From Bacillus sp. (in: firmicutes) (GTDB lineage Bacteria > Bacillota > Bacilli > Bacillales > Cytobacillaceae), in assembly GCA_031177865.1 (NCBI GenBank), contig JAPSKD010000003.1:1-64000 (forward strand): a stretch of DNA of 64,000 nt. The letters run 5' to 3'. The translations under genes were made by a program, and so were the position numbers. Within the stretch, counting starts at the first letter, position 1; each line of letters starts with the position of its first letter. Shown one piece after another: positions 40,191 through 49,506 of this stretch. The notes beneath the pieces were generated by a model. That model was not told the origin of the DNA. It saw only the letters and a list, made by a program, of their open reading frames with translations, and made no database searches.

Positions 40191-40505
40191 ATGAAAGAAT
40201 ATTTTTCCTACGATCAAAGGCTTGGCATTTCAATTCCCAATCTAGAAATGCAATGGGCTCACTATAGTGAGGAAACACAGCAGGCAATCCTGTTTCATTG
40301 GGAAAAAATTCGAGGTTCCATTCCTGATCGGATTGCAGAACTTGAAAGTACAATTAATCAAAAACAAGCACAACTTTCTAATGAAAATAATTTTAAAAAA
40401 TCATGTGAATTAAACAGTGGGATAGCTGAACTGGCTTCCATCATTAATGATTTATGGTTGTGGTATCGAGCCAATCAAACCGTATCAGAAAAAATGCACA
40501 GTTAA
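40191..40505 (+). CDS. Conserved hypothetical protein
   Basis: 104-aa ORF with upstream TTGGAGGC RBS; coiled-coil-like centre. Confidence 0.7.
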   Translation: MKEYFSYDQRLGISIPNLEMQWAHYSEETQQAILFHWEKIRGSIPDRIAELESTINQKQAQLSNENNFKKSCELNSGIAELASIINDLWLWYRANQTVSEKMHS

Positions 40506-40507
40506 AT

Positions 40508-40660
40508 AAGAAAAGCTCAAGCGCCCTGGTCAGCGGCGTATGGCCTGGAGCGCTCCAACTGAGATAAAGGAAACACGAAGAGCCGGAGGCGATTCGATGT
40601 TGACTTATCGTAGGGCGGAGAGCGAAGGACACTAGCCGCTAGGGCGCTAGAGCTGGACAA
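40508..40660 (+). repeat. Modular intergenic repeat, divergent form (copy C)
   Basis: AAAAGCTCAAGCGCCCTGGTCAGCGGC...GCCGCTAGGGCGCTAGAGCTGGACAA; same ends, different interior. Confidence 0.7.
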
Positions 40661-40663
40661 TCA

Positions 40664-40697
40664 AAGAGCTCCCTGCTTCAGGGAGCTCTTTATCCTA
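40664..40697. terminator. Bidirectional terminator
   Basis: AAAGAGCTCCCTGcttCAGGGAGCTCTTT. Confidence 0.82.
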
Positions 40698-41207
40698 TAA
40701 ATCTTTTTTTATTTCTCTCACTACATGACCAATCTCCGGAAGGATTAACTTATTCATAGCAAGCTTTACAGCGCCTGTAGAGCCAGGGGTAGAAAAGACA
40801 CCTTTATTTTTTACTACACCAGCAATAGCGCGTGAAAGTATAGCTGCCGAGCCAATATCCTCTTGATAGCTCAGCATCCTGAATAATTCTCCAAATCCAA
40901 CTATTTCTTTATCTAGTATGCTTTGAACACTTTCAATCGTGACATCGCGCTTTGCTATTCCTGTCCCTCCATTTGTTAGGATGACATCAATATCTCCGCG
41001 CTCACATCCTTGTAAAATGGCCTCTTTAATAGGAGTTGCTTCATCTTTGACTATACAATAGTCAACAATGGCATGCCCGGCTTGTTCTAGTAATTCCATC
41101 ATCAGCTTGCCACTTTTATCTGTATCCTTATTTCTTGTATCACTCACGGTAATTACTTTACAATTTACAGTCTTTGGAGCTCCTTGCTTATGCTCTGTTA
41201 TACTCAT
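40695..41207 (-). CDS. moaB: Molybdenum cofactor biosynthesis protein B
   Basis: ITVSDTRNKDTDKSGKLMMELLEQAGH; ILTNGGTGIAKRDVTIE; FSTPGSTGAVKLAM. Confidence 0.94.
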   Translation of the reverse strand: MSITEHKQGAPKTVNCKVITVSDTRNKDTDKSGKLMMELLEQAGHAIVDYCIVKDEATPIKEAILQGCERGDIDVILTNGGTGIAKRDVTIESVQSILDKEIVGFGELFRMLSYQEDIGSAAILSRAIAGVVKNKGVFSTPGSTGAVKLAMNKLILPEIGHVVREIKKDL

Positions 41208-41209
41208 CC

Positions 41210-42052
41210 TTAGATTTCCTCTTTCTGATTAAGATATCGCAATTGGTAATAGTTATGGGCAAATTCCGTAACTTTTCTTGTTAATTGATAATTAGTCCCT
41301 GCACCAATGGCCATACTTACGAGCGGAATACCTTGAATGAGCCTTTTTCGGAACACCGTAATGACCATAGCTTTCAGTAATTGCTGGATCGGCTGTTCCA
41401 GCCAAGTTACATCCGTAATTTCTTCATTTCCTTCATAAAAATAATTATCTCGGCTGGTTTTCATTTCATCCATCAACACCGACCATCCCTCTTTTTGTAG
41501 ACGGGGAGGTAATGTAGCGGTATGAAAAACCTTTAAAGAACTCATCATCTCGTAAGGTGTATTTACCTCAAAACCATATGTCATGGCAATTAATTGTACC
41601 GCCCTTAAATTAATTACGGCCATAGCTGGTATGTCAGTACCCAAAAGGAGCGGCCCACCTGTCCCCGCTAAGCCCCCCTGTGCAAAAGAGTATAATCGGT
41701 GCCTTGCAATTTGCTGCATGGCTATGTATTGTAACTGATCAATATCCAATTTTGTTAAATCCTCAATTTGGTGCAAATCCTTATTAAAAACACGACCTGA
41801 AGATAGGATTCTTTCCTTTGCGTCCATCTGTAATTGAGTGCCCTGAATCATCCCATGCAAATGGAACAACCAGCTATCAATAACTGAAAAAAATTGACTT
41901 TGAACTTTTTCAGGTAACAAAGAGAAAGAACGCTCTAAATATTTTTCATACGTAAGCTGTAGATCATTTGCCTCGTAGTTTAATAATTGCTTTTCCCACT
42001 CCCTAATTGCATTCAATACCTCTGTTTCCCGGTCAGTTAATGGCATAGGCAA
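41210..42052 (-). CDS. EcsC family protein
   Basis: YSFAQGGLAGTGGPLLLGTDIPAMAVINLRAVQLIAMTYGFEV; PLVSMAIGAGTNYQLTRKVTEFA. Confidence 0.9.
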   Translation of the reverse strand: MPMPLTDRETEVLNAIREWEKQLLNYEANDLQLTYEKYLERSFSLLPEKVQSQFFSVIDSWLFHLHGMIQGTQLQMDAKERILSSGRVFNKDLHQIEDLTKLDIDQLQYIAMQQIARHRLYSFAQGGLAGTGGPLLLGTDIPAMAVINLRAVQLIAMTYGFEVNTPYEMMSSLKVFHTATLPPRLQKEGWSVLMDEMKTSRDNYFYEGNEEITDVTWLEQPIQQLLKAMVITVFRKRLIQGIPLVSMAIGAGTNYQLTRKVTEFAHNYYQLRYLNQKEEI

Positions 42053-42066
42053 TCCTCCTGACTTAA

Positions 42067-42268
42067 TGTCTAGCTGCAGCGTCTAGGGGCTCGATGGAAA
42101 AAGAAAAATCGCTTTTTCCTCGGTCATAAGCCAATCCGTCAAGAAGGTTAAAGATCAACCTTCTCGCCGGCTCGTCTTATGCCTGTCGCCTCTGTGCATT
42201 AAGGAAATCTCCTTCGATTAATCCTCGCAGGAACAAGCTGGCTTGTTCCGAAGACGCTTCCGCTTTTG
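42067..42268 (-). repeat. Modular intergenic repeat (copy D, reverse orientation)
   Basis: Reverse complement is nearly identical to 45364-45514 from GGCGACAGGCATAAGACGAGCC to GCAGCTAGACA, with a different 5' segment. Confidence 0.85.
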
Positions 42269-42317
42269 GTGGCTCTCTTTCCTCAAGTATATCACAAAGA
42301 AATACATAAAAAATGTA

Positions 42318-42358
42318 AAAAGGCAAACCGTCTCTATGACAGTTTGCCTTTATTCATA
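42318..42358 (-). terminator. Terminator of ackA
   Basis: AAAGGCAAACtGTCatagaGACgGTTTGCCTTTTT. Confidence 0.75.
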
Positions 42359-42360
42359 AA

Positions 42361-43548
42361 TTATTGAGCTAAACGAACAACATCTCGGGCAATCATTACT
42401 TCTTCATTTGTAGGAATAACGATTACTTTTACAGGGGAATGAGGATAGTTTATAAATCTTTCCTCACCTCTGATTTTATTTAAAGCCGGATCCCAATAAA
42501 CGCCCATAAATTCTAGACCCTTTAAGACCTTTTCACGTACTACATCACTGTTTTCACCAATACCAGCAGTAAAGATGATGGCATCTACACCATACATTCG
42601 TGAAGCATATGAACCAATATATTTATGAATACGATTGGCAAATACATCCAATGCCAATTGTGCACGTTCATTTCCTTTGCGTGCTTCAATTTCAATATCT
42701 CTTAAATCACTAGAGAAACCAGAGACACCTAACATTCCACTCTTTTTATTTAGAACATCGAGAACCTCTTCAGCCGTCTTATTTGTTTTTTCCATGATGA
42801 ATGGAATGAGTGCTGGATCAATGTTACCTGAACGTGTTCCCATCGTAACGCCTGCAAGTGGTGTAAAGCCCATAGATGTATCAATGGATTTACCACCCTC
42901 TATCGCAGCAATACTTGCTCCATTCCCTAAATGGCACGAAAGAAGGCGAAGCTGTTCAACCGGACGACCCAATAGCTCTGCAGCCCGCTGTGAAACATAT
43001 TTATGACTTGTCCCATGGAAGCCATATTTACGAATACCGTATTTCTCGTAGTATTCATATGGAAGGCTGTATAGATAAGAACTTTCTGGCATAGTTTGAT
43101 GGAATGCTGTGTCGAAAACAGCTACAGCTGGGACATTAGGAAGTACAGCTTGAAAAGCTCTAATTCCCGTTACGTTTGCAGGATTATGCAATGGAGCTAA
43201 CTCTGATAAATCTTCAATTTTCTTAAGAACTTCTTCCGTAATAAGAGCGGAATCACTAAACTCTTCTCCGCCATGCACAACACGGTGACCAATTCCTTCA
43301 ATCTCATTTAATGATTGAATGATACCTAAAGAAGTAAGCTTATCAAGCAGCATTTTTACCCCGACTGCATGGTCAGGAATATCAGTGGTTTCGGTGATTT
43401 TTTCACCGTTAACAGAAATAGTAAAGATTGAATCATTTAATCCGATTCTCTCAATGATTCCTTTCGTAATAACATCTTCACTTGGCATTTCAAATAATTG
43501 AAATTTCAATGAAGAACTTCCTGCATTAATGGCTATGATTTTAGACAT
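42361..43548 (-). CDS. ackA: Acetate kinase
   Basis: [22 protein letters not shown] (start trimmed to 43548); [28 protein letters not shown]. Confidence 0.97.
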   Translation of the reverse strand: MSKIIAINAGSSSLKFQLFEMPSEDVITKGIIERIGLNDSIFTISVNGEKITETTDIPDHAVGVKMLLDKLTSLGIIQSLNEIEGIGHRVVHGGEEFSDSALITEEVLKKIEDLSELAPLHNPANVTGIRAFQAVLPNVPAVAVFDTAFHQTMPESSYLYSLPYEYYEKYGIRKYGFHGTSHKYVSQRAAELLGRPVEQLRLLSCHLGNGASIAAIEGGKSIDTSMGFTPLAGVTMGTRSGNIDPALIPFIMEKTNKTAEEVLDVLNKKSGMLGVSGFSSDLRDIEIEARKGNERAQLALDVFANRIHKYIGSYASRMYGVDAIIFTAGIGENSDVVREKVLKGLEFMGVYWDPALNKIRGEERFINYPHSPVKVIVIPTNEEVMIARDVVRLAQ

Positions 43549-43694
43549 TTCGTTTACCGCTCCTTTTATAAAAACAACATCGGTTCGGGGAAGGTCATAT
43601 CCGTACAAGGTTATTTTGCTCAAACAGACATCGTTTATTGCTTTCATCACCTCATTTAATCACTGTATATATTACATTTCAAGGAGGAAATTGG

Positions 43695-43709
43695 ATGGAA
43701 ACGGTTACC
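43695..43709 (-). promoter_or_regulatory. Predicted cre (CcpA) site upstream of ackA
   Basis: ATGGAAACGGTTACC, one mismatch to WTGNAANCGNWNNCW; ackA is a known CcpA-activated gene in B. subtilis. Confidence 0.6.
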
Positions 43710-43759
43710 TCCAAAATGAAAATTTATTCACATTATTCTAATTGTTCTTAACCAATAAA

Positions 43760-43802
43760 AAAGCGATAAAACCGTCACTAATCCCGGTTTTATCGCTTAT
43801 TA
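43760..43802 (-). terminator. Terminator of ytxK-like gene
   Basis: AAGCGATAAAACCGggattagtgaCGGTTTTATCGCTT. Confidence 0.8.
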
Positions 43803-44773
43803 TCTTGAAACCATTTATCGATTTTCTTTAAGATATTGTCCATCTCAACTGCATTAGATAAGTTTGGCAAATTAGCAAGTAAGGCTTGTTTCGGTGCTAC
43901 TATCCCTTCACCCTTCTTTTGCAGGACTAAGATACTCTTCGCAGCATTTTTATTCTTAAACATACTGATTGGCAATTGGAGTACACCTTGAATAATGACT
44001 TCTTCTTTAAAGAAATCACGAAGTTGATGTGCTTGTTCACTTTCAAAGAGACCATTTGGAATGATAAAAAATAAATATCCTCCCGGTTTGGTGTGTCGGA
44101 CACTTTGCTCCATAAATAAATGGTGCGCATAGGAGTGGCCTTTATCCGCCTTTAATTGGTAATCTAACGCACGAACATCATTTGGATAATACCCAACAGG
44201 TAAATCAGCTATCACCGCGTCTACGGGATCAATAAATAATGGTTCCAGACTATCCTGATTAAAAAGCTCAATCGGATGTTCTTGTAAATTTGCATTTACA
44301 TAGGCAAGTTTAATTAACAAGTCATCAATATCAATTCCAATTGATTGTACATTTTTTTGCAATTGGTTTAGTACGGTTGTTAATAAATTCCCCGTTCCAA
44401 TGGCAGGGTCTAATAATCGGAAGGAAGGCTGTGTCATCAACTTATCCACTAGATAACTAAGTAACATTCCTACACTATCAGGTGTCATCTGATGGTTAGG
44501 CTGCACATTTTCTTTCATCCCCTTTAAGATTACCAGCTGATAGGCTTTACGAATTTCTTCCTTTGTAAAATTGTCTAAATCGATTTCTTTGTATTGTTTA
44601 TTAAGTCTTTTTTCCGTTATTTCACTTACTTCATCCTGAAGAATAGAGCCGTGAAATAGATTCTCACCTGTTTCGGCTAATGCCTCTAAATATGTACATG
44701 ATAATTCTTCCTGTAAAACAAGAGCAGTTTCATTGAATAGTGTGAAAAGCTGTTCGACTGGAGAGATTTTCAT
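43790..44773 (-). CDS. ytxK: Class I SAM-dependent methyltransferase, YtxK-like
   Basis: LLDPAIGTGNLLTTVLNQL; DAVIADLPVGYYP; ackA-ytxK-tpx synteny. Confidence 0.88.
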   Translation of the reverse strand: MKISPVEQLFTLFNETALVLQEELSCTYLEALAETGENLFHGSILQDEVSEITEKRLNKQYKEIDLDNFTKEEIRKAYQLVILKGMKENVQPNHQMTPDSVGMLLSYLVDKLMTQPSFRLLDPAIGTGNLLTTVLNQLQKNVQSIGIDIDDLLIKLAYVNANLQEHPIELFNQDSLEPLFIDPVDAVIADLPVGYYPNDVRALDYQLKADKGHSYAHHLFMEQSVRHTKPGGYLFFIIPNGLFESEQAHQLRDFFKEEVIIQGVLQLPISMFKNKNAAKSILVLQKKGEGIVAPKQALLANLPNLSNAVEMDNILKKIDKWFQDNKR

Positions 44774-44839
44774 GCTTACACCTCCTAAATAAAGAAAAAG
44801 ACCTCATCCAATAGACGAGGCCGTAATAGCCATTAATAA

Positions 44840-45340
44840 TTACTTTGCGTTTCTAGCTGCTTCAAGTACTGCTTCATAGTTAGGGTGATTTGTTGCCTCA
44901 CTTACATATTCCACATAAGTAACAGTATCTGTAGAATCTACAACAAAGACTGCGCGAGTTAATAATCTTAACTCTTGAATCGCAACACCGTATGCTTCTC
45001 CAAAAGATAGATCGCGGTGGTCTGATAATGTTTGGACATTTTCAATGCCGTTTGCTCCACACCAGCGCTTTTGTGCGAATGGTAGGTCTACGCTGATAGT
45101 TAGGATTTTAACATCTCCTAAGCTATTTGCTTCTTCATTAAAACGACGTGTTTCTGCGTCACACACGCCAGTATCTAAAGAAGGAACGGCACTAATTAAA
45201 CGAACCTGACCCTTTGTGTTTTCTAAGGTTACAGGTGTTAAATCATTTGCCAATACGCTAAAATTAGGAGCTTTGTCTCCCACCTTTACTTCGTTGCCTA
45301 GCAGAGTTACTGGATTCCCCTTAAAAGTTACGTTTGCCAT
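44840..45340 (-). CDS. tpx: Thiol peroxidase
   Basis: VRLISAVPSLDTGVCDAETRRFNEEA peroxiredoxin active site. Confidence 0.97.
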   Translation of the reverse strand: MANVTFKGNPVTLLGNEVKVGDKAPNFSVLANDLTPVTLENTKGQVRLISAVPSLDTGVCDAETRRFNEEANSLGDVKILTISVDLPFAQKRWCGANGIENVQTLSDHRDLSFGEAYGVAIQELRLLTRAVFVVDSTDTVTYVEYVSEATNHPNYEAVLEAARNAK

Positions 45341-45363
45341 TTAAACATCCTCCTTTTTCGTAC

Positions 45364-45514
45364 AAAGAAAAGCGTAAGCGCCTGCCTAGGGGCGACAGGC
45401 ATAAGACGAGCCGGCGAGAAGGTTGATCTTTACCTTCTTGACGGATTGGCTTATGACCGAGGAAAAAGCGATTTTTCTTTTTCCACCGAGCCCCTAGGCG
45501 CTGCAGCTAGACAA
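45364..45514 (+). repeat. Modular intergenic repeat, short form (copy E)
   Basis: AAAAGCGTAAGCGCC...GCCCCTAGGCGCTGCAGCTAGACA with internal GGAAAAAGCGATTTTTCTTTTTCC. Confidence 0.85.
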
Positions 45515-45639
45515 TTCTCAAAGTCGAAATTTTAATTTGACAAAAGCGAAGTACTTTTCGCGTTCATCAAAATTATGTACAGTGTAAATATATCTTTTCA
45601 GAATTCTTTTTGCAATTATTTAAGCTTTTACTTTCATGA

Positions 45640-45683
45640 AAAAAGTTAACCTCCCCCTTTATATGTGGAAGTTAACTTTTTTT
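45640..45683 (-). terminator. Terminator of gerW/ytfJ
   Basis: AAAAAAGTTAACttccacatataaagggggagGTTAACTTTTTT on the minus strand. Confidence 0.7.
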
Positions 45684-45684
45684 C

Positions 45685-46185
45685 CTATATATCAAATTCT
45701 TGTTTAGGAGATTCGTTTTGCTTGGATTGCTGCGATCCCTGTTGGGATCCCTGTTGGGAGCCCTGCTGGGAACCTTGCTGCTCATTTTTTTTCGAGAACA
45801 TTTGTTGAATCTTATCGACCGCTTGAGGCGCCAATTCTAGAATCTTCTCATACAGATGGGTACTTTCGTCAAGATGGAGCATTTTTACGCCTTTTGAGTT
45901 TACAATTAAGAATGCAATTGGAGTTATCGAGACTCCGCCACCACTACCTCCTCCAAATGGAAGCCTAGACTGACCTTTACCTTCTTCTTGTCCTTTTGAT
46001 TGTGACCCGTCTAGTTTAAATTCACTTCCACCAGCGGCAAATCCAAAGCCCACTTTGGAGACGGTGAGAATAACGCTTCCGTCAGGAGTTTCAACAGGAT
46101 CACCAATAATCGTATTAACGTCAATCATTTCTTTTAAACTTTCCATCGCAGTCGTCATTAAACCTTGAATTGGATGTTCAGACAT
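45685..46185 (-). CDS. ytfJ: Spore germination/sporulation protein GerW (YtfJ)
   Basis: HPIQGLMTTAMESLKEMIDVNTIIGDPVETPDGSVILTVSKVGFGFAAGGSEF; PFGGGSGGGVSITPIAFLIV. Confidence 0.93.
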   Translation of the reverse strand: MSEHPIQGLMTTAMESLKEMIDVNTIIGDPVETPDGSVILTVSKVGFGFAAGGSEFKLDGSQSKGQEEGKGQSRLPFGGGSGGGVSITPIAFLIVNSKGVKMLHLDESTHLYEKILELAPQAVDKIQQMFSKKNEQQGSQQGSQQGSQQGSQQSKQNESPKQEFDI

Positions 46186-46202
46186 AGCTGTTTCCTCCTC
46201 TT

Positions 46203-46904
46203 TTACACGGTTTTAGTTTTTTCCTTTGAATAGGCAGTTTCCATTTTGAGATTTGGGCGTCCGCCCTTCCAGAATTTAATTAGTTTTAATCCTGCTAAAA
46301 TAGCATACCCGATACGGAACTGAAAAATACATGTGATATGGGTTTGGATGATTGCCAATTGAAAATGGGGCGTAATCGACAATACTGGCATTTCCTTCAT
46401 CCTCAAAAAGTGACTTAGCACCCCCAAAATGCTTCCCTTTACTGTCCAAAGTGCACCCGTTATAATCCCTGTATGTGCAGCATCACCTACACCCACTAAT
46501 GAATGCCATTCAAAATGTTTGATTACCATTCTTTTCATAAATTTCTTTACGATTACATTGGTGTTAACAACATGATGGATGATTTCTTTTCCGTTAGTAA
46601 ATTTTGATATGATACCATCTTCTGTAATTTTCGCTTCCTTTGTCGGGGACTGTTTTTCACTAGAATCCCCCATTTGTGTATTGCCCTTCATGACAATGCT
46701 TGGTGAGTTTTCGTCAATTTTGATAAGGGGTACATTCATTGTGTACCTAATTAGGCCGAACCAGATTCTAAATTGAATTTTTAATTCATCATTGTCGTTA
46801 TGATGGAAATAATTAAGGCGAATCGTTAGTTTTGAAAAAATGATTAGTAGAATGAATAAAATGATAAAAATGAGAGCTATAACCAGCCAAACCAATTTTC
46901 TCAC
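46203..46904 (-). CDS. ytfI: DUF2953 domain protein (YtfI-like)
   Basis: N-terminal TM; directly upstream of gerW/ytfJ. Confidence 0.85.
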   Translation of the reverse strand: MRKLVWLVIALIFIILFILLIIFSKLTIRLNYFHHNDNDELKIQFRIWFGLIRYTMNVPLIKIDENSPSIVMKGNTQMGDSSEKQSPTKEAKITEDGIISKFTNGKEIIHHVVNTNVIVKKFMKRMVIKHFEWHSLVGVGDAAHTGIITGALWTVKGSILGVLSHFLRMKEMPVLSITPHFQLAIIQTHITCIFQFRIGYAILAGLKLIKFWKGGRPNLKMETAYSKEKTKTV

Positions 46905-46936
46905 ACCCTTTCAGCCTATTAGTATCACCTCAAGAA

Positions 46937-46976
46937 AAAAAAATAAACCCGCTAACAATTGTTAGCGGGTCAAAAA
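46937..46976 (-). terminator. Terminator of RDD gene
   Basis: ACCCGCTAACaattGTTAGCGGGT with T-run on the minus strand. Confidence 0.8.
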
Positions 46977-47456
46977 TTATCGTTCTACATGGATAACGGA
47001 AGTGTCTGTAAATAGGTCGTGTAGACCTTGTTTCTTTGGTAAAAAGGCAACAACGATATAGCCTACAACAATGGTTGCAGAGATAAATCGACCAATCCAT
47101 TCTCGGAAGAGGATTGTTCCCCAGGATAATTTGTCACTCTTCAAATCAATTACTCTTAATCCAAATACCATTTTTCCTAGAGTCTGATGAAAGTACTTTG
47201 TCATTAACACAAAATATAAATAAAATATGATTGCTGAAGCGATTGAAATAGGGGCAAACATATTAAATTCCATTAATGGAACCTCTAAGATTCGAAATAA
47301 AGGGTTAATGATTAATCTCTCTATACTCCCTATAACAATCAAATCTAGCAGGTATGCCCAAAAACGCATCCAAAAACCTGCAAAACGAATGGAGACAGTA
47401 TCGGGTTCCTGAATTGTTACTGATTCAGCAAATTCCTCTTGATTTTCAATTTCCAT
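46977..47456 (-). CDS. RDD family membrane protein
   Basis: RFAGFWMRFWAYLLDLIVIGSIERLI; QTLGKMVFGLRVIDLKSDKLSW. Confidence 0.9.
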   Translation of the reverse strand: MEIENQEEFAESVTIQEPDTVSIRFAGFWMRFWAYLLDLIVIGSIERLIINPLFRILEVPLMEFNMFAPISIASAIIFYLYFVLMTKYFHQTLGKMVFGLRVIDLKSDKLSWGTILFREWIGRFISATIVVGYIVVAFLPKKQGLHDLFTDTSVIHVER

Positions 47457-47468
47457 CTGCTTTCCCCC

Positions 47469-48479
47469 CTACTCTGCATATAAGTACATTAGACGTGGAG
47501 AATTAGGTCTTGATAAAATTTCCATCAGCCCAGCCATCTCATTTTCGGTACCGATTAATTTCTGAACCTTTAAATTCAAAAGTGAACCGAAACCTAATGC
47601 CTCAGTATATCGGACTACCTTAGCGTCTTTAAGCTTCTCGTCTTCCATCATTTGTTGTATTACATCTTCTAAATATCCAAAGCCATCTATCAAATTTAGC
47701 TCTTTGGCTTGTCTTCCATCGTAAATTCTTCCATCGGCAATCTCTTTTACTTGGTCTGTTGTCATATTTCTTCCCTCTGAAATTACCTTCACAAACCCTT
47801 CGTAGGAATTGTCAATCATACTTTGGAGAATTTGCCGTTCGTCTTCTGTCATTTGGCGAGTTGGGCTCATTATGTCTTTATATTGGCCACTTTTGATGGT
47901 TACAAAATCTACGCCATACTTATCTGCCAATCCCTCATAATTAATTCCTTGCATGATGACTCCGAGAGAACCTGTAAGAGTTTCTTCACTTGCAAAGATC
48001 TTTTTGGCACCAGCTGAAATATAATAACCTCCAGAAGCAGCCATTGAGCCCATTGAAACATAGACCGGTTTCTTTGTTTCCTTTTGAATTTCAACTAATT
48101 TATCATGAATTTCAGCACTCTCCACTACACCGCCACCGGGAGAGTTAACCTTAAGAATAATCCCCTTTACGGTATCATCTTCTTTTATGTACTCTAATTT
48201 TTTCATAAATCCTTGGTGATTGTATCCAGCGGATTGAAAAAAAGATTCCGCACTATTTGTATCTTGTATAACGCCATCAACGTCGAGTACGGCAATCTTT
48301 TTCATTTCATTTCCTTCCTGCACAATTTCCTCCGTAAAAGGCAGCTCTGTCGCGGCTAAGAGCTCACTTAAATCCGTTTCAACCCCTTTAAAAGCAAATG
48401 CAGATAAAAAGTTAATCACGACTGATACAAAAAATAATGCTGCAGCAATTCCAAGGGCGGCCCATCGTTTCCCATTCAT
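47469..48479 (-). CDS. sppA: Signal peptide peptidase SppA
   Basis: ILKVNSPGGGVVESAEIHDKL; MGSMAASGGYYISAGAKKIFA. Confidence 0.96.
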   Translation of the reverse strand: MNGKRWAALGIAAALFFVSVVINFLSAFAFKGVETDLSELLAATELPFTEEIVQEGNEMKKIAVLDVDGVIQDTNSAESFFQSAGYNHQGFMKKLEYIKEDDTVKGIILKVNSPGGGVVESAEIHDKLVEIQKETKKPVYVSMGSMAASGGYYISAGAKKIFASEETLTGSLGVIMQGINYEGLADKYGVDFVTIKSGQYKDIMSPTRQMTEDERQILQSMIDNSYEGFVKVISEGRNMTTDQVKEIADGRIYDGRQAKELNLIDGFGYLEDVIQQMMEDEKLKDAKVVRYTEALGFGSLLNLKVQKLIGTENEMAGLMEILSRPNSPRLMYLYAE

Positions 48480-48640
48480 GCTTTAGACTCCTCCTTTTAA
48501 TTCTTATTAATTTTCCCTTACATAATTTAATATTGTTTCAAAATAATGCTAAAATTAAAGCAGACTACCTAAGTTTATCAAAAATAAAAAGTTTCATGGG
48601 AAATTTTCTCAAAATTAATAATCAAAATTTGGAGGGCATT

Positions 48641-49459
48641 ATGGGCCATAGACGTAATATCTACTTTTATCATCATTTAGATAAGGAAATGCTAGATAAG
48701 GTCGGAAATTTAGATGATTCTGCAAAGCAATATGGTTTAACGATTGTAAATGATCACCGTGATGCCAATATTATTGCAAGCATCGGTGATGATGGTACCT
48801 TCCTTCAAGCTGTAAGGAAAACAGGTTTTCGTGATGATGTCCTTTATTGTGGGATCACAACAAAGGATAGCTTGAGTATGTATTGTGATTTCAAAATTAA
48901 TGATTCCTCCAAAATGGTTGAAGCCGTTTCAAAGGTTGAGGCTGTTACGAATGAAGATTTAAAGGTACGGCGTTATCCTATTATTGAAGTGATCGTCGAT
49001 GGACAAGGGATATTTCCATGCCTCAACGAGTTTAGTATTCGCTCTTCGATCATTAGAACGCTTGAATTAGATGTTTTTATTGATGAATTACATTTTGAAA
49101 CCTTCCGTGGAGATGGATTGATTGTTGCTACACCAACGGGAAGTACGGCTTACAATAAATCGGTTAATGGCGCTGTCGTCGACCCGTTAATCCCCTGCAT
49201 GCAGGTGAGCGAGGTCGCATCCATTAATAATAACAAATATCGTACATTAGGTGCTCCCTTTGTTATTGGCGGTAATCGCTCGTTAACTCTGAAAATTATT
49301 TCGGAAGGCAATGAGCACCCTACAATGGGATTAGACAATGAAGCTCTAAGCATTCGTCATGTTGATAAAATCCAGATCAGACTCAGTGAAAAGAAAATTA
49401 AAACCCTGAAGCTAAGAGATAATTCTTTCTGGGAAAAGGTTAAGAGAACATTCTTATAA
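48641..49459 (+). CDS. nadK: NAD kinase
   Basis: IGDDGTFLQAVRKTGF, TPTGSTAYNKSVNGAVVDP; start trimmed to ATG 48641 after GGAGGG RBS. Confidence 0.92.
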   Translation: MGHRRNIYFYHHLDKEMLDKVGNLDDSAKQYGLTIVNDHRDANIIASIGDDGTFLQAVRKTGFRDDVLYCGITTKDSLSMYCDFKINDSSKMVEAVSKVEAVTNEDLKVRRYPIIEVIVDGQGIFPCLNEFSIRSSIIRTLELDVFIDELHFETFRGDGLIVATPTGSTAYNKSVNGAVVDPLIPCMQVSEVASINNNKYRTLGAPFVIGGNRSLTLKIISEGNEHPTMGLDNEALSIRHVDKIQIRLSEKKIKTLKLRDNSFWEKVKRTFL

Positions 49460-49465
49460 TCTGAC

Positions 49466-49500
49466 AAAAAAGGGCTGTCGCATAATCGACAGCCCTCTCT
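49466..49500. terminator. Bidirectional terminator, nadK / acyl-CoA synthetase
   Basis: AGGGCTGTCGcataaTCGACAGCCCT. Confidence 0.82.
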
Positions 49501-49506
49501 TGCAGA

